DNA from: Sipunculus nudus
Taxonomy: Eukaryota; Annelida; Sipuncula; Golfingiida; Sipunculidae
Assembly: GCA_026874595.1 (NCBI GenBank)
Contig: CM049306.1
Coordinates: 107,593,142 to 107,657,141 of the forward strand
Direction of reading: 5' to 3'
Length of the DNA: 64,000 nt
Position 1 is the stretch's first letter; each line of letters starts with the position of its first letter. Below are positions 49,501 to 58,284 of this stretch, in pieces. The position numbers and the translations under genes are program-made. The notes under the pieces were generated by a model that saw only the letters and a program-made list of their open reading frames with translations, did not search any database and was not told the DNA's origin.

Positions 49501-52500
49501 CATTCACCAAGCGATCACTGGAAGTCTCTCCCCAATAATGGCAGAAGAAAGAAAAAAAGGAGAATTTTGAAATTAATGGTTTATTTACTGGGGAGGGGGG
49601 TGTTTTTATAAGTTTGGTAAAGGAAAAAGAAAAATACCATAGCATTTATTATAAAAGTTCCTGATTGAAAAAAACTCCAATTCCAGTGTTAGGCTGTGTT
49701 ATAAATCAGTTGAGAAGGCAGGACATACTAGTATTCCTATCGTAATCTGCCTATCTTTTTGGTTTTTGATAGACCCTAAAATGAAATGCATCATTTATTA
49801 TGCAAACCAGATGTATGCATTCACCAAGCGATCACTGGAAGTCTCTCCCCAATAATGGCAGAAGAAAGAAAAAAAAGAGAATTTTGAAATTAATGGTTTA
49901 TTTACTGGGGGGGGGGGGGTGTTTTTATAAGTTTGGTAAAGGAAAAAGAAAAATACCATAGCATTTATTATAAAAGTTCCTGATTGAAGAAAACTTCAAT
50001 TCCAGTGTTAGGCTGTGTTATAAATTAGTTGTGAAGGCAGGACATACTAGTATTCCTATCGTAATCTGCCTATCGTTTTTTGTTTTTGATAGACCCAAAA
50101 TGAAATGCATCATTTATTATGCAAACCAGATGTATGCATTCACCCATCGATCACTGGAAGTCTCTCCCCAATAATGGCAGAAGAAAGAAAAAAAGGAGAA
50201 TTTTGAAATTCATGGTTTATTTACTGGGGGGGGGGGGTTATAAGTTTGGTAAAGGAAAAAGAAAAATACCATAGCATTTATTATAAAAGTTCCTGATTGA
50301 AAAAAACTCCAATTCCAGTGTTAGGCTGTGTTATAATTCAGTTGTGAAGGCAGGACATACTAGTATTCCTGTAGCAAATATATTGAACTTCAAAGTTGGT
50401 GTTCCCCAGGTCCAGCCAGGCCAAAGCTCCTGCCTCAGGTACAATAAAGTGAAATATAGACAGTTTTTATAGGTCTGGACTATTCACTCACATGTATCTG
50501 CCTATCGTTTTTGGTTTTTGATAGACCCAAAATGAAATGCATCATTTATTATGCAAACCAGATGTATGCATTCACCAAGCGATCACTGGAAGTCTCTCCC
50601 CAATAATGGCAGAAGAAAGAAAAAAAAGGAGAATTTTGAAATTCATGGTTTATTTACTGGGGGGGGGGGGGGTGTTTTTATAAGTTTGGTAAAGGAAAAA
50701 GAAAAATACCATAGCATTTATTATAAAAGTTCCTGATTGAAAAAAACTCCAATTCCAGTGTTAGGCTGTTTTATAAATCAGTTGAGAAGGCAGGACATAC
50801 TAGTATTCCTATCGTAATCTGCCTATCGTTTTTGGTTTTTGATAGACCCAAAATGAAATGCATCATTTATTATGCAAACCAGATGTATGCATTCACCAAG
50901 CGATCACTGGAAGTCTCTCCCCAATAATGGCAGAAGAAAGAAAAAAAACAGAATTTTGAAATTAATGGTTTATTTACTGGGGGGGGGGGGGGTGTTTTTA
51001 TAAGTTTGGTAAAGGAAAAAGAAAAATACCATAGCATTTATTATAAAAGTTCCTGATTGAAAAAAACTCCAATTCCAGTGTTAGGCTGTGTTATAATTCA
51101 GTTGTGAAGGCAGGACACACTAGTATTCCTGTAGCAAATATATTGAACTTCAAAGATGGTGTTCCCCAGGTCCAGCCAGGCCAAAGCTCCTGCCTCAGGT
51201 ACAATAAAGTGAAATATAGACAGTTTTTATAGGTCTGGACTATTCACTCACATGTATCTGCCTATCGTTTTTGGTTTTTGATAGACCCAAATGAAATGCA
51301 TCATTTATTATGCAAACCAGATGTATGCATTCACCAAGCGATCACTGGAAGTCTCTCCCCAATAATGGCAGAAGAAAGAAAAAAAGGAGAATTTTGAAAT
51401 TAATGGTTTATTTACTGGGGGGGGGGGGGGGGGGTTGGCGGGGGAAGCTTGGAGACCTGAGGAGGTCAACCTACAAAAATGTTTACCCAAATATGAATAT
51501 AGAAATAAACTCATCAACCCTGATAAAGATCCTTGTCCTACAAGGGGAAGCTTAATTTTCTGTAATTTCATGTAATGTCTTAAATTTATTTTCATTTGTC
51601 TTCACTTAAATTCTAATAGTTCTTATTGAACAATTATGAAAAAAATTTTGGTTTCAAGGAATGAAGGGAGTGACACCAACTCGTTCAGCTCAGACTACAC
51701 AGATGATGAGGAGATAGCGCTGGCCATCAGAGCGGCAGAGACAGCGGTACGCAATGAGGTCCGGTCACGTTTCAAAGACAGCAGAGATCTTATACATCGC
51801 CTTTTTGTGTGCATAGCAGGTACAGATATTTTGCATGCTTCTTTTTAATTATGTATAATTATTAATAGCATAAAATGTATCACTTAGGAGGACACAGTCT
51901 TTAGCTTGTTTAAAATACTTCTTTCTATTAAACCTAACTGGGATGATAATGTAAGGGTATTTTTCAGTACACTTCAGTACTGAGCTGTGGACAATGTGTA
52001 ACTAGAATGTACTTTCTGAGCTGTTACAATTCAGTTAATGCACAGACTAATATATACATTGTCTGTCACACACTTGTACACTGTGTTTCATTCCCACACA
52101 TAAATGCTCCAATTCATGATTTCACCCAGCCTGATTGGGTTTGATGTATTGATAAGAATATTTTTCATTTGACATCTTATATAATTGAGATATAAGTTTA
52201 ACATAAATTTAATCATTTGTTGCAGGTGTTGCTGACCAGTTACAGACCAACTACGCAGCAGATCTGCGCCACATTCTGAAGCTCGTGTTTGACAGCTTCA
52301 TGAGTGAGGAAGAAGAGGAGCAAGACATCTGTGTTCAGGGTAAGAAGAGCTGCTCTCCGCTGTCAGAACCACTCGCAAACAGGCCAGCTGTCAGCGAGGA
52401 CAACACACCCTCTACTGGTAAGCAGAGTGGTTGACCCATGTATCATTGTAAACATAGATCAGGGAAATTTGTGCTGTGTAGGGGGTTGTTAAGCATTGTG

Positions 52501-55500
52501 GCATAATGGATAAGGCGCTCAACTTGTGACCGCAAGCTTCGTGTCCTGTTCTGACTGCCGTCTGAACTAAGACTACTGGCAAAAGTCTTTACCACAAGAG
52601 TCACTCTCTCTACCAAGGAGTAAATGGGTACTGTGTAATGGGCGGCAGGAAAACGAAGAACAAATATACTTTTAATGCAGCATACGCTGTCTGGGTTGTA
52701 TGCCTCAAGGGAGCCGAGAAAAGGTACAAGAATGAACAGGCCTGAAAAATGATAAAGGCAAAGTGTGAAGTTGGATGAGACTGACATTGTCAGTGAAATC
52801 AGACTATAAACCCCCACCTCTCCCTTAACCTTAAGGGGCTAAAACCCCGTAAACTAGAAACAAAATTAAATAAAAACTGCAAATATGTTATAGTACACAT
52901 ATTCTTGTGATTTAGAGGGAACGGTTGTTGGGTTTACAATCCTCTCCCTACTTTGAACTGTTGACCCCCACACACACACATTTAGCATTGGAAGTAACCA
53001 AATTTTATCCATTATAATAAATTGTGTTTATTTAATCTGGTGGTTGTTTCAGCAGACCCTCCCATTTGGGTCCCGGATGAGGAGTGCCCACACTGCAGTG
53101 CCTGTAAAGTGCCTTTCAACTTGGTCAGGAGGAGACACCACTGCAGAAATTGTGGCAAGGTAAGCAAGAGAGCACCCAGATCTGTAAATGATCATACCTC
53201 CAACATCGCTTAACTGTAACATTTCCTCTCTCAATTAAAATATCCAGTGGCGTATCCAGGATTTGAAAATAGAGGGGGCGCATCTGAGCTATAGTTGTGG
53301 TTCATTGTCCGTCGTCCTTCCGTCTGTAGATGTGGCACGTTTTGAAACCGTAAGACCTAGGAATCCAAAATTCGGCATAATGTTAGATGTCTCCAGGATC
53401 TACTACCAAGCCGAAAACTGGGTCTTTGCGACTTTGTTCCTTTGAGAAATTAAGGAAAAACCTCAAGTTTTTATTAAAAACCTATTTTCACACTTCAGGA
53501 CTGCCTAATATCAAAACCATTCATCTGTTTTTCCTCATATTAACCATAAATATTCCTCTATATAGTTCCTATGTACATGCCAGAAATTAGGTCTGTATTA
53601 TATAATTAAAAAAAGTTATAGGCTTAAACATAATGCATTTTGTAAAAAATCAGGAAAGATATTTGATCACTTAACACAAAACATGTTAAAGCTAAGGACT
53701 TTTTTTCCAGTAATATAACTATAATTAATCAAAATTAAATTCTGTACCCAAAATTAGATGAAAATCTTTTAATTTTTTAAAAATATTAGTAAAAATAAAA
53801 AATTGGTACCATAAATTTTGCCCAACTTTGACCATGGCACGTTTTTTTCTTGTGAGTACAGTTGATTTAATTTTCACAGCCAGTTAACATATGGATTTAA
53901 TCTGATGAATTTTGAAATTTGATAGTATAAGCTTAAAAAATAGTCTAGCAATTGGAGTTTTTCAGAGGCCTTGATGTATCTGTATTTTCTAGCATCATGA
54001 CCCCACTTTTGTTTACTACAACTTTGCCTGGTAATCCAAAAATTGGCATAATGTTAGATGTCCCTAAGATCTCCTTCCAAGCCAAAAACTGGGTCTCTGT
54101 GACCTTTTATGCCCCCGCCACAAAGTGGCCGGGGCATATAGTTTCACCCATGTCCGTCCTTCCGTCATTCCGTCATTCCGAAATCAAACAGTTGTACGGA
54201 CTTTTTTTCGCAATGCCTGCAGATATTGGCCTGATTTTTGGTGTGTGGACAGATAATGACCAGTTACAGATGGAGTTCGGGTTTCGTCCAAGTTGACCAA
54301 CTTTTGACTGTTTTACGGCTCCTAAACTTAGAAAATTTCATGAAAAATAGAAATTTTCATATCAAATACATATGTACGGATTTTTTTTACGCAATGCCTG
54401 CAGATATTGGCCTGATTTTTGGTGTGTGGGCAGATATAGACCAGTTACAGATCGAGTTCGCGTTTTGTCATGGTTGACCTACTTTTGACCGTTTTACCGC
54501 TCCTAAACTTAGAAAATTTCATGAAAAATAGAAATTTTCATGACAAATACACATGTACAGACTTTTTTTCGCAATGCCTGCAGATATTGGCCTGATTTTT
54601 TGTGTGTGGGCAGATAATGACCAGTTACAGATCGAGTTCGCGTTTCGTCCCGGTTAACCTACTTTTGATGTTTTACGGCTCCTAAACTTAGAAAATTTCA
54701 TGAAAAATAGAAATTTTCATGACAAATACACATGTACAGACTTTTTTTGAATGCCTGCAGATATTGGCCTGATTTTTGGTGTGTGGGCAGATAATGACCA
54801 GTTACAGATCGAGTTCGCGTTTTGTCCCGGTTGACCTACTTTTGACTGTTTTATGGCTCCTAAACTTAGAAAAATTCATGAAAAATAGAAATTTTCATGA
54901 CAAATACACATGTACAGCCGTTTTTAGCCCTCAGCTCATAGGCTGATGGGCTAAAGTCGTCACCCAAGCTGTCCGTCTGTCCATCCGTCCATCTGTCTGT
55001 CCGGTGTCTGTCCGTCTGTCCGTTCTGCGTCTGTTAACTATTACCTTGTGAGCGGGATATCTCTAAAGGATTCACCGTTGGAATTTTATTTCATCAGTGA
55101 AGATGAATATCGATAAAATATCGGTCAAGTTCGAAGATTGGTGACCTTGACCCATTTTTCTACATTTTAGAGCTGATTATAGAAAAACACTCAGAAGATT
55201 ATATCTCAGGAACCATTGTGTGGATTTTCACAAAACTTACTGATGGTCTGTATGTGCTGCATAATTTTGGTGGTGCCACCTGCAATTTCTGATTTTTTAA
55301 TGAAATTTTATCGGATTTTTTTCAATTTTGGCCTTTTGTGCAGGATATGTCCAAAGGTATTCAACACAGGAACTTCATTTCTTCAGTGCTGTTGCATTAT
55401 ATTTACCAAATCTTGGTCAGGTTCAAAGATCGCTGATCTTGACCTACTTTTCAAGGTCACAAAGCTTAGTATAGAAAAAAACTTAGGAGCTTATTTCTCA

Positions 55501-58284
55501 GGAAGCTTTGGTGGATTGTTTTGAAACATGGTATATACCTCTCCAATTTAAATTTATAAATGATTATCAACTTTTGCTAATATTCTAGTTTCGCAATGCA
55601 ATACTTACAGATACTGCCCTAATGTTTGGTCTGTGGGCACATAATGACCACTTACAGATCGAGTTCGCGTTTCGTCCCAGTTAACCTATTTTTCACCATA
55701 TGGCAGATCCTGAACATAGAAAATTTCATGAAAGACAGAAATTTTCATGAAAAATGCACATATATGGACTTTTTTTCACAATGCCTGCAGATACTGGCCT
55801 GATTTTTGGTGTGTTGCTTGATAATGGCCCTTTACAGATCGAGTTTGCATTTTGCCCTTGTTGACCTACTTTTGACCATACAACACCTCCTGAACTTAAA
55901 AAATTTTACAAAATTTAACAAATGTTTCTAATTTGCCCCAGGCGGGGGCATTCGTGTCGTTCCGACACATCTAGTTTTATTTGAGAAAATAAGGAAAACC
56001 TCAATTTTTTTATGAAAATCATTTTTACTTTTCAGGAATGCCTAATATCAAAACCTATGATCTGAATTTGATCATAGTAAAAATTACATATTTTTCCATA
56101 CATTTCCTTTGTACATTCCAAAAATTAGGTCAGTATTGCGTAATTTGTTGAACTTATGGGCCCAAACATAATGCAACTTGAAAAAAAAAATAAGGAAATA
56201 TATTTACTCACTCAACATAATAATTCTTGAAGCTAGAGACTTTTTTTTCAGGGATATAACTTCATTTAATCAAGATTCAATTGTACACAGAAAATTAGAT
56301 CTGAATTTTGCAAGTTATAAGCATAAATATAAAATCAGTACCTTAAATTTGCCCAACTTTGGCCATGGCACGTTTTTTTCCAGTATGTACTGTGGATTTT
56401 ATATTCACAGCATGTACATACAAGGATTTAATCTGTTAAAATCTTGAATTTTAAAATAAAAGCTAAAAAATTAGGCTAGTTATTGATTTTTTGTGGAGGC
56501 TCTTGTTGTATTTCCTTACATTGTCAAGCAGCCCACTTAGGGTTCACTGTAGGTCATTTAGTATAGCTCTCTGTGCCCAGGGTGTTGTTATGTAATCCCA
56601 TCACTCCTGCAAGCCCTCTCTCTTTGTTGAGCTAATTCAGGCTGTCTGCAGTTAATACCACAGGGAGTCTCTCTCTTTCTCTCTCGCTCTCTCTCTCTCC
56701 CCCCCCCCCAACCACACCCAATTCTGTTGACAGACCTGTACTATAAACAAGATGAATAATTTCCCATTTTTCAGCAACCAGCAGTAACAACAGAGACTCC
56801 TCCCCCACCGACCCCTTCAAAACACAGGACTCATAAACAAGATGAATCTTATAATTTAAATGTTAAATTAATTCTTTTTGTTGAGACTTTGACAATTTTA
56901 ATTTTTTTAAAGATAAAAATGTTCAGGAATTGAATTCTAACATTCAAATGTGATAAAATATTATGATCTTACGTAAATGCTTATTGACTAGATTTAAGAA
57001 GATATAAATACTTTGTAGCATTTGTCTCTCTTATAATTGGCCGGGCCTAGGTGTGAATAATACTATTAAACTTAGTTTTAAAATCAGAAATATTGGTCAA
57101 ACATTGTGGAAATAATTTTTAAATCATATGGCCATATATTTAACAATAGAAAACTTAATTTCTTCACACATTCTTTGTTTATGAAATGTTACTCTCATAT
57201 AACACTTACTGTTGGCCCATTTTTCCCTTGGTGCATCATAAAATGGTTTCAGGCCACACGTTTATTACACAGTGCAAATGTTTTAGCTTATATCCATTAT
57301 TCAATAATCTACAGAGTTTAATTTTAGAAGCTCCATTTTCTCTTTGCTTTTGAAATGCCAATATACAATAACCAAAAGAAATAAGAATATTTTGTATTTG
57401 CTAATATTTTCCTAAATTCAGCAGAGCGATGTGACCTATAGGTCCCTTGTTTTAATTATATTGATATTCCACAGAGCTCTATCAGTAGGAAGCAAGCATA
57501 TTTAAACTTGTTTGAATACACTGCGTGGCTGTTAAATTGTCTCCTAGTAAACATATCAAATATTGTTAGTTCGTGCCTAGTTACTATGATTATTATATGT
57601 AATTTTGTAAGGTATCCAGTTCAAATTGACTATTATGTTAACTGTGGGACTGTAGTTGACTAGTATAAGTGTGAGCAGAATTATAGGGGGGTGCGCGCCC
57701 CTTTGCGCCCCCCTATGAATACGCCCCTGATATCTGTTGTCTTTGTAGCCATCAGTATTAAATCAATGAAATGAATTATTCAAAATTGAACAGCATGTTT
57801 TCTTCCACAAGTTTCTTGAAAAGCTCAAAATAAATATTGCCATGTTAATGCTATCATGTTATCTGCCACAACAGCTGTGCTGTTTTCTGATTCTTCATAA
57901 AAAGAATTCAGGACATACTGTTCTTCAATAACTGAGCATGAACTTATCACTAGTATTCCTGATGCTGCATCTGGCTGGACATGGTCCACATTGGTACATC
58001 TTTTATAATAAGTGATATATTTCTTGTTTAGCCTAAGACCCACCATTCAAAGATTCATTAAAATGATGTGATCTTTGGACCGAGTGGTTTCGTAAAAAAA
58101 AAATTGGATGTTCTTACACTGATGATCTGCTCATTCATTGTTGTTATCATCTTTGTTCCAGGTATTCTGTGGTCGCTGCTCTCCAAACACTGTACCTCTA
58201 CCACACTACGGACACGTGAAGCCAGTGCGAGTGTGCAACCACTGCTTCATGTATCAGGTTACGCCATTCACAGTCGCAGAATGA
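31534..58284 (+). CDS. ZFYVE28: LST2/ZFYVE28, FYVE-finger EGFR regulator (12 coding exons)
   Basis: LST2 proteins bind PI3P on early endosomes through a C-terminal FYVE finger and promote EGF-receptor down-regulation; mono-ubiquitination of human Lys87 blocks this. The exons join in phase to about 1005 residues (human 887). Residues 1-12, [12 protein letters not shown], match human [11 protein letters not shown]. Residues 13-280 form the conserved N-terminal region ([26 protein letters not shown]-like, FTIPRLAII). Lys86 in [10 protein letters not shown] aligns with human Lys87. Residues 281-810 are a disordered Ser/Thr/Asp-rich stretch in one large exon. [20 protein letters not shown] follows at about 847. 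The FYVE finger (about 935-1003) has [14 protein letters not shown] and VRVCNHC. An in-frame upstream ATG at 31501 is possible; 31534 fits the family. Confidence 0.94.
31955..32156. mobile_element. Possible short DNA-transposon remnant
   Basis: The right end, read inward, is CCAGTGGTGGATCCGGGGTG, a common TIR style. The left end CTGGGACAAATCCAGGAATT is a weak inverse match. It contains a poly-C run. No target duplication is clear. Confidence 0.35.
32157..32700. other. LST2 intron 1, nothing recognised
   Basis: AT-rich intronic DNA without a recognisable gene or element. Confidence 0.5.
32713..35095. mobile_element. Inverted-arm element with GGTAC-rich arms
   Basis: It starts CAGGGTTGGGGCCAGGTAC. 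An arm dense in AGGTAC/GTACCT (32727-32853) is matched by a similar arm at 34956-35095. A second, smaller inverted-arm element (33022-34593) sits inside. No transposase frame is seen, and the exact right end is unclear. Confidence 0.5.
33022..34593. mobile_element. Inner hAT-like element with TTTTAGGC-rich arms
   Basis: The ends are CAGGGTTGG at the left and CCAATCCTG at the right (one mismatch as inverted repeats), with arms rich in GGTTTTAGGC on both sides. Flanks AGTATAAAT and AGTATAATA resemble an 8-bp target duplication with one-base slippage. The interior is not coding. Confidence 0.55.
35100..38388. other. LST2 intron 1, no gene seen
   Basis: Long AT-rich intronic DNA with a short TATATG microsatellite near 37490-37535. 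Frames of up to 100 codons here resemble nothing known. Confidence 0.5.
38389..38667 (+). CDS. ZFYVE28: LST2 coding exon 2
   Basis: Acceptor TTTTACAG, donor GAG|GTGGGT, phase 0, residues 13-105. It has [20 protein letters not shown], then [14 protein letters not shown] and [10 protein letters not shown], near-identical to human. It carries Lys86. Confidence 0.95.
39134..39283 (+). CDS. ZFYVE28: LST2 coding exon 3
   Basis: Acceptor TTTTGCAG, donor AGG|GTCAGT, phase 0, residues 106-155. [20 protein letters not shown] matches human CLAAGSIIMNRELESMAMRP. Confidence 0.94.
39641..39693 (+). CDS. ZFYVE28: LST2 coding exon 4
   Basis: Acceptor TTGTTTATAG, donor CAG|GTGAGT. It encodes [17 protein letters not shown], like human LRHFDVLFAEFEL. 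It ends with two bases left over. Confidence 0.93.
39973..40062 (+). CDS. ZFYVE28: LST2 coding exon 5
   Basis: Acceptor GTTTGTAG, donor GAG|GTTAGT. It encodes [20 protein letters not shown] and then [10 protein letters not shown], like human [20 protein letters not shown]. Confidence 0.94.
40453..43443 (+). mobile_element. F4 element, copy C, containing an F1 element
   Basis: In LST2 intron 5, the left subterminal repeat GCGAACCTGTG (40454-40464) pairs with CACAGGTTTGC (43410-43420, one mismatch). The hairpin AGGCCTGTTGGCCT (43424-43437) and a CTTGTT end follow. An F1 copy (about 41380-43283) lies inside. The F4 part (40.45-41.2 kb) has an exact GGTGGCGCCACC at 40934-40945. Confidence 0.7.
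41380..43283 (+). mobile_element. F1 element, copy C (six ~279-bp units), nested in F4
   Basis: It is inverted relative to copy A. It starts inside the F1 end region (TCACATGTGAACTG, CTTTCCTTGCTGCCCAGTGT) and its extreme left end is missing. Six core units begin at GTGGCGCC-type marks at 41741, 42020, 42297, 42575, 42845 and 43108 (spacings 279, 277, 278, 270 and 263). A decayed hairpin (43237-43256) and CTAG (43280-43283) close the right end. Confidence 0.7.
43684..43773 (+). CDS. ZFYVE28: LST2 coding exon 6
   Basis: Acceptor CATTGCTGCAG, donor CAG|GTAACC. It encodes [20 protein letters not shown] and then [10 protein letters not shown], like human [18 protein letters not shown]. Confidence 0.94.
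44114..44215 (+). CDS. ZFYVE28: LST2 coding exon 7
   Basis: Acceptor TTTTATTTCAG, donor CAG|GTACGT. It encodes [20 protein letters not shown], then [14 protein letters not shown], like human MSELFRPFHTLLRKI. Confidence 0.94.
44590..46224 (+). CDS. ZFYVE28: LST2 coding exon 8 (large disordered exon)
   Basis: Acceptor GATTTCAG, donor AAG|GTTGGT, 1635 bases. It opens with [16 protein letters not shown], matching human RDLLQTLTEEELHTLE. The remaining ~520 residues are rich in Ser, Thr, Asp, Gln and Cys, have no fold that I recognise, and align poorly with human. The frame stays open into the intron by chance to 46279. Confidence 0.93.
46225..48413. other. LST2 intron 8, first part, nothing recognised
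   Basis: AT-rich unique-looking intronic DNA with a short TA run just after the donor. Confidence 0.5.
48414..51434. repeat. Satellite array, two unit lengths (~320 and ~435 bp)
   Basis: Eight unit starts (AATGAAATGCATCATTTATT) lie at 48592, 49028, 49463, 49780, 50099, 50531, 50852 and 51290. Spacings are 436, 435, 317, 319, 432, 321 and 438. Long units carry an extra ~115-bp segment beginning GTAGCAAATATATTGAACTT. Most units have a G-run of 10 or more bases at the same site (TTTACTGGGG). Copies differ at only a few positions. The array ends in a G-run of about 18 at 51417-51434. Confidence 0.95.
51659..51819 (+). CDS. ZFYVE28: LST2 coding exon 9
   Basis: Acceptor GGTTTCAAG, donor GCAG|GTACAG. 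It encodes [20 protein letters not shown] and ends [20 protein letters not shown], matching human [20 protein letters not shown]. Confidence 0.93.
52226..52417 (+). CDS. ZFYVE28: LST2 coding exon 10 (two possible donors)
   Basis: Acceptor TTTGTTGCAG. It encodes [20 protein letters not shown], like human [20 protein letters not shown]. Donors GTAAGA at 52340 and GTAAGC at 52418 are both good and 78 bases apart, so both keep the frame. The longer form is preferred because human has a linker of similar length before FYVE. Confidence 0.88.
52488..52800 (+). mobile_element. tRNA-derived SINE (aged)
   Basis: An A-box-like TGGCATAATGGATAAGG (52499-52515) is followed about 35 bases later by an eroded B box (GCTTCGTGTCCTG). 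A body with AAATGGGTACTG follows, as in many invertebrate SINEs. It lies in LST2 intron 10, and the right end is uncertain. Confidence 0.6.
53053..53159 (+). CDS. ZFYVE28: LST2 coding exon 11 (FYVE, first half)
   Basis: It encodes [20 protein letters not shown] and then [16 protein letters not shown]: the WxxD motif, the first two Cys pairs and the basic R(R/K)HHCR patch that binds PI3P. The acceptor is a CAGCAG tandem, so Ala may be included or skipped. Donor AAG|GTAAGC. Confidence 0.94.
54107..55976 (+). mobile_element. F3 element, copy A (most complete)
   Basis: The left subterminal repeat ATGCCCCCGCC (54109-54119) is the exact inverse of GGCGGGGGCAT (55941-55951). The 6-bp-stem hairpin GTGTCGTTCCGACAC (55954-55968) and CTAG (55971-55974) follow, the order of a Helentron 3' end. 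The core has ~181-bp units with GCCTGCAGATATTGGCCTGA. It is inserted into a T-run of F2: the uninterrupted F2 sequence near 53440 reads ACTTTGTTCCTTTGAGAAAT. Confidence 0.75.
54916..55320 (-). mobile_element. F5 block inside F3
   Basis: It begins TTTTTAGCCCTCAGCTCATA, then GGCTGATGGGCT (a foldable end), followed by GTCCGTCTGTCC repeats, a receptor-style CTTGACC stretch and GGTGGTGCCACC at about 55269. The same block sits in F3 copy B (22282-22712), so it joined F3 before the copies separated. Confidence 0.5.
56672..56709. repeat. CT-rich microsatellite and poly-C
   Basis: (TC)n with variants is followed by a run of about ten C, in the F2 interior. Confidence 0.85.
58162..58284 (+). CDS. ZFYVE28: LST2 coding exon 12 (FYVE, second half, stop)
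   Basis: Acceptor TTTGTTCCAG. It encodes [20 protein letters not shown] and then [20 protein letters not shown] and TGA. Human reads [20 protein letters not shown]. The last two zinc-ligand pairs and the RVC motif are intact. Confidence 0.96.
   Translation, partial: VFCGRCSPNTVPLPHYGHVKPVRVCNHCFMYQVTPFTVAE

Larger units (their letters stand above)
53281..57452 (+). mobile_element. F2 element in LST2 intron 11, interrupted by F3
   Basis: It begins at CATCTGAGCTATAG, with the first ~20 bases of the usual end missing. It continues with F2 sequence matching the inverse of 16.1-16.4 kb, is interrupted by F3, and resumes at TTTGAGAAAATAAGGAAAAC. It ends with the hairpin GACCTATAGGTC and CCCTTGTT. 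This is the opposite orientation to the copies in 9-21 kb. Confidence 0.65.
53245..57729. mobile_element. DNA transposon split by nested insertions
   Basis: The left end CAGTGGCGTATCCAGGATTT, with AGAGGGGGCGC after it, matches the inverse of the right end (CAGGGGCGTATTCA, then TAGGGGGGCGC). Both sides are flanked by ATATC (53240-53244 and 57730-57734), a possible 5-bp target duplication. Only about 36 bases of the left part and 280 of the right part belong to it. The rest is F2 with F3 inside. It lies in LST2 intron 11. Confidence 0.6.
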
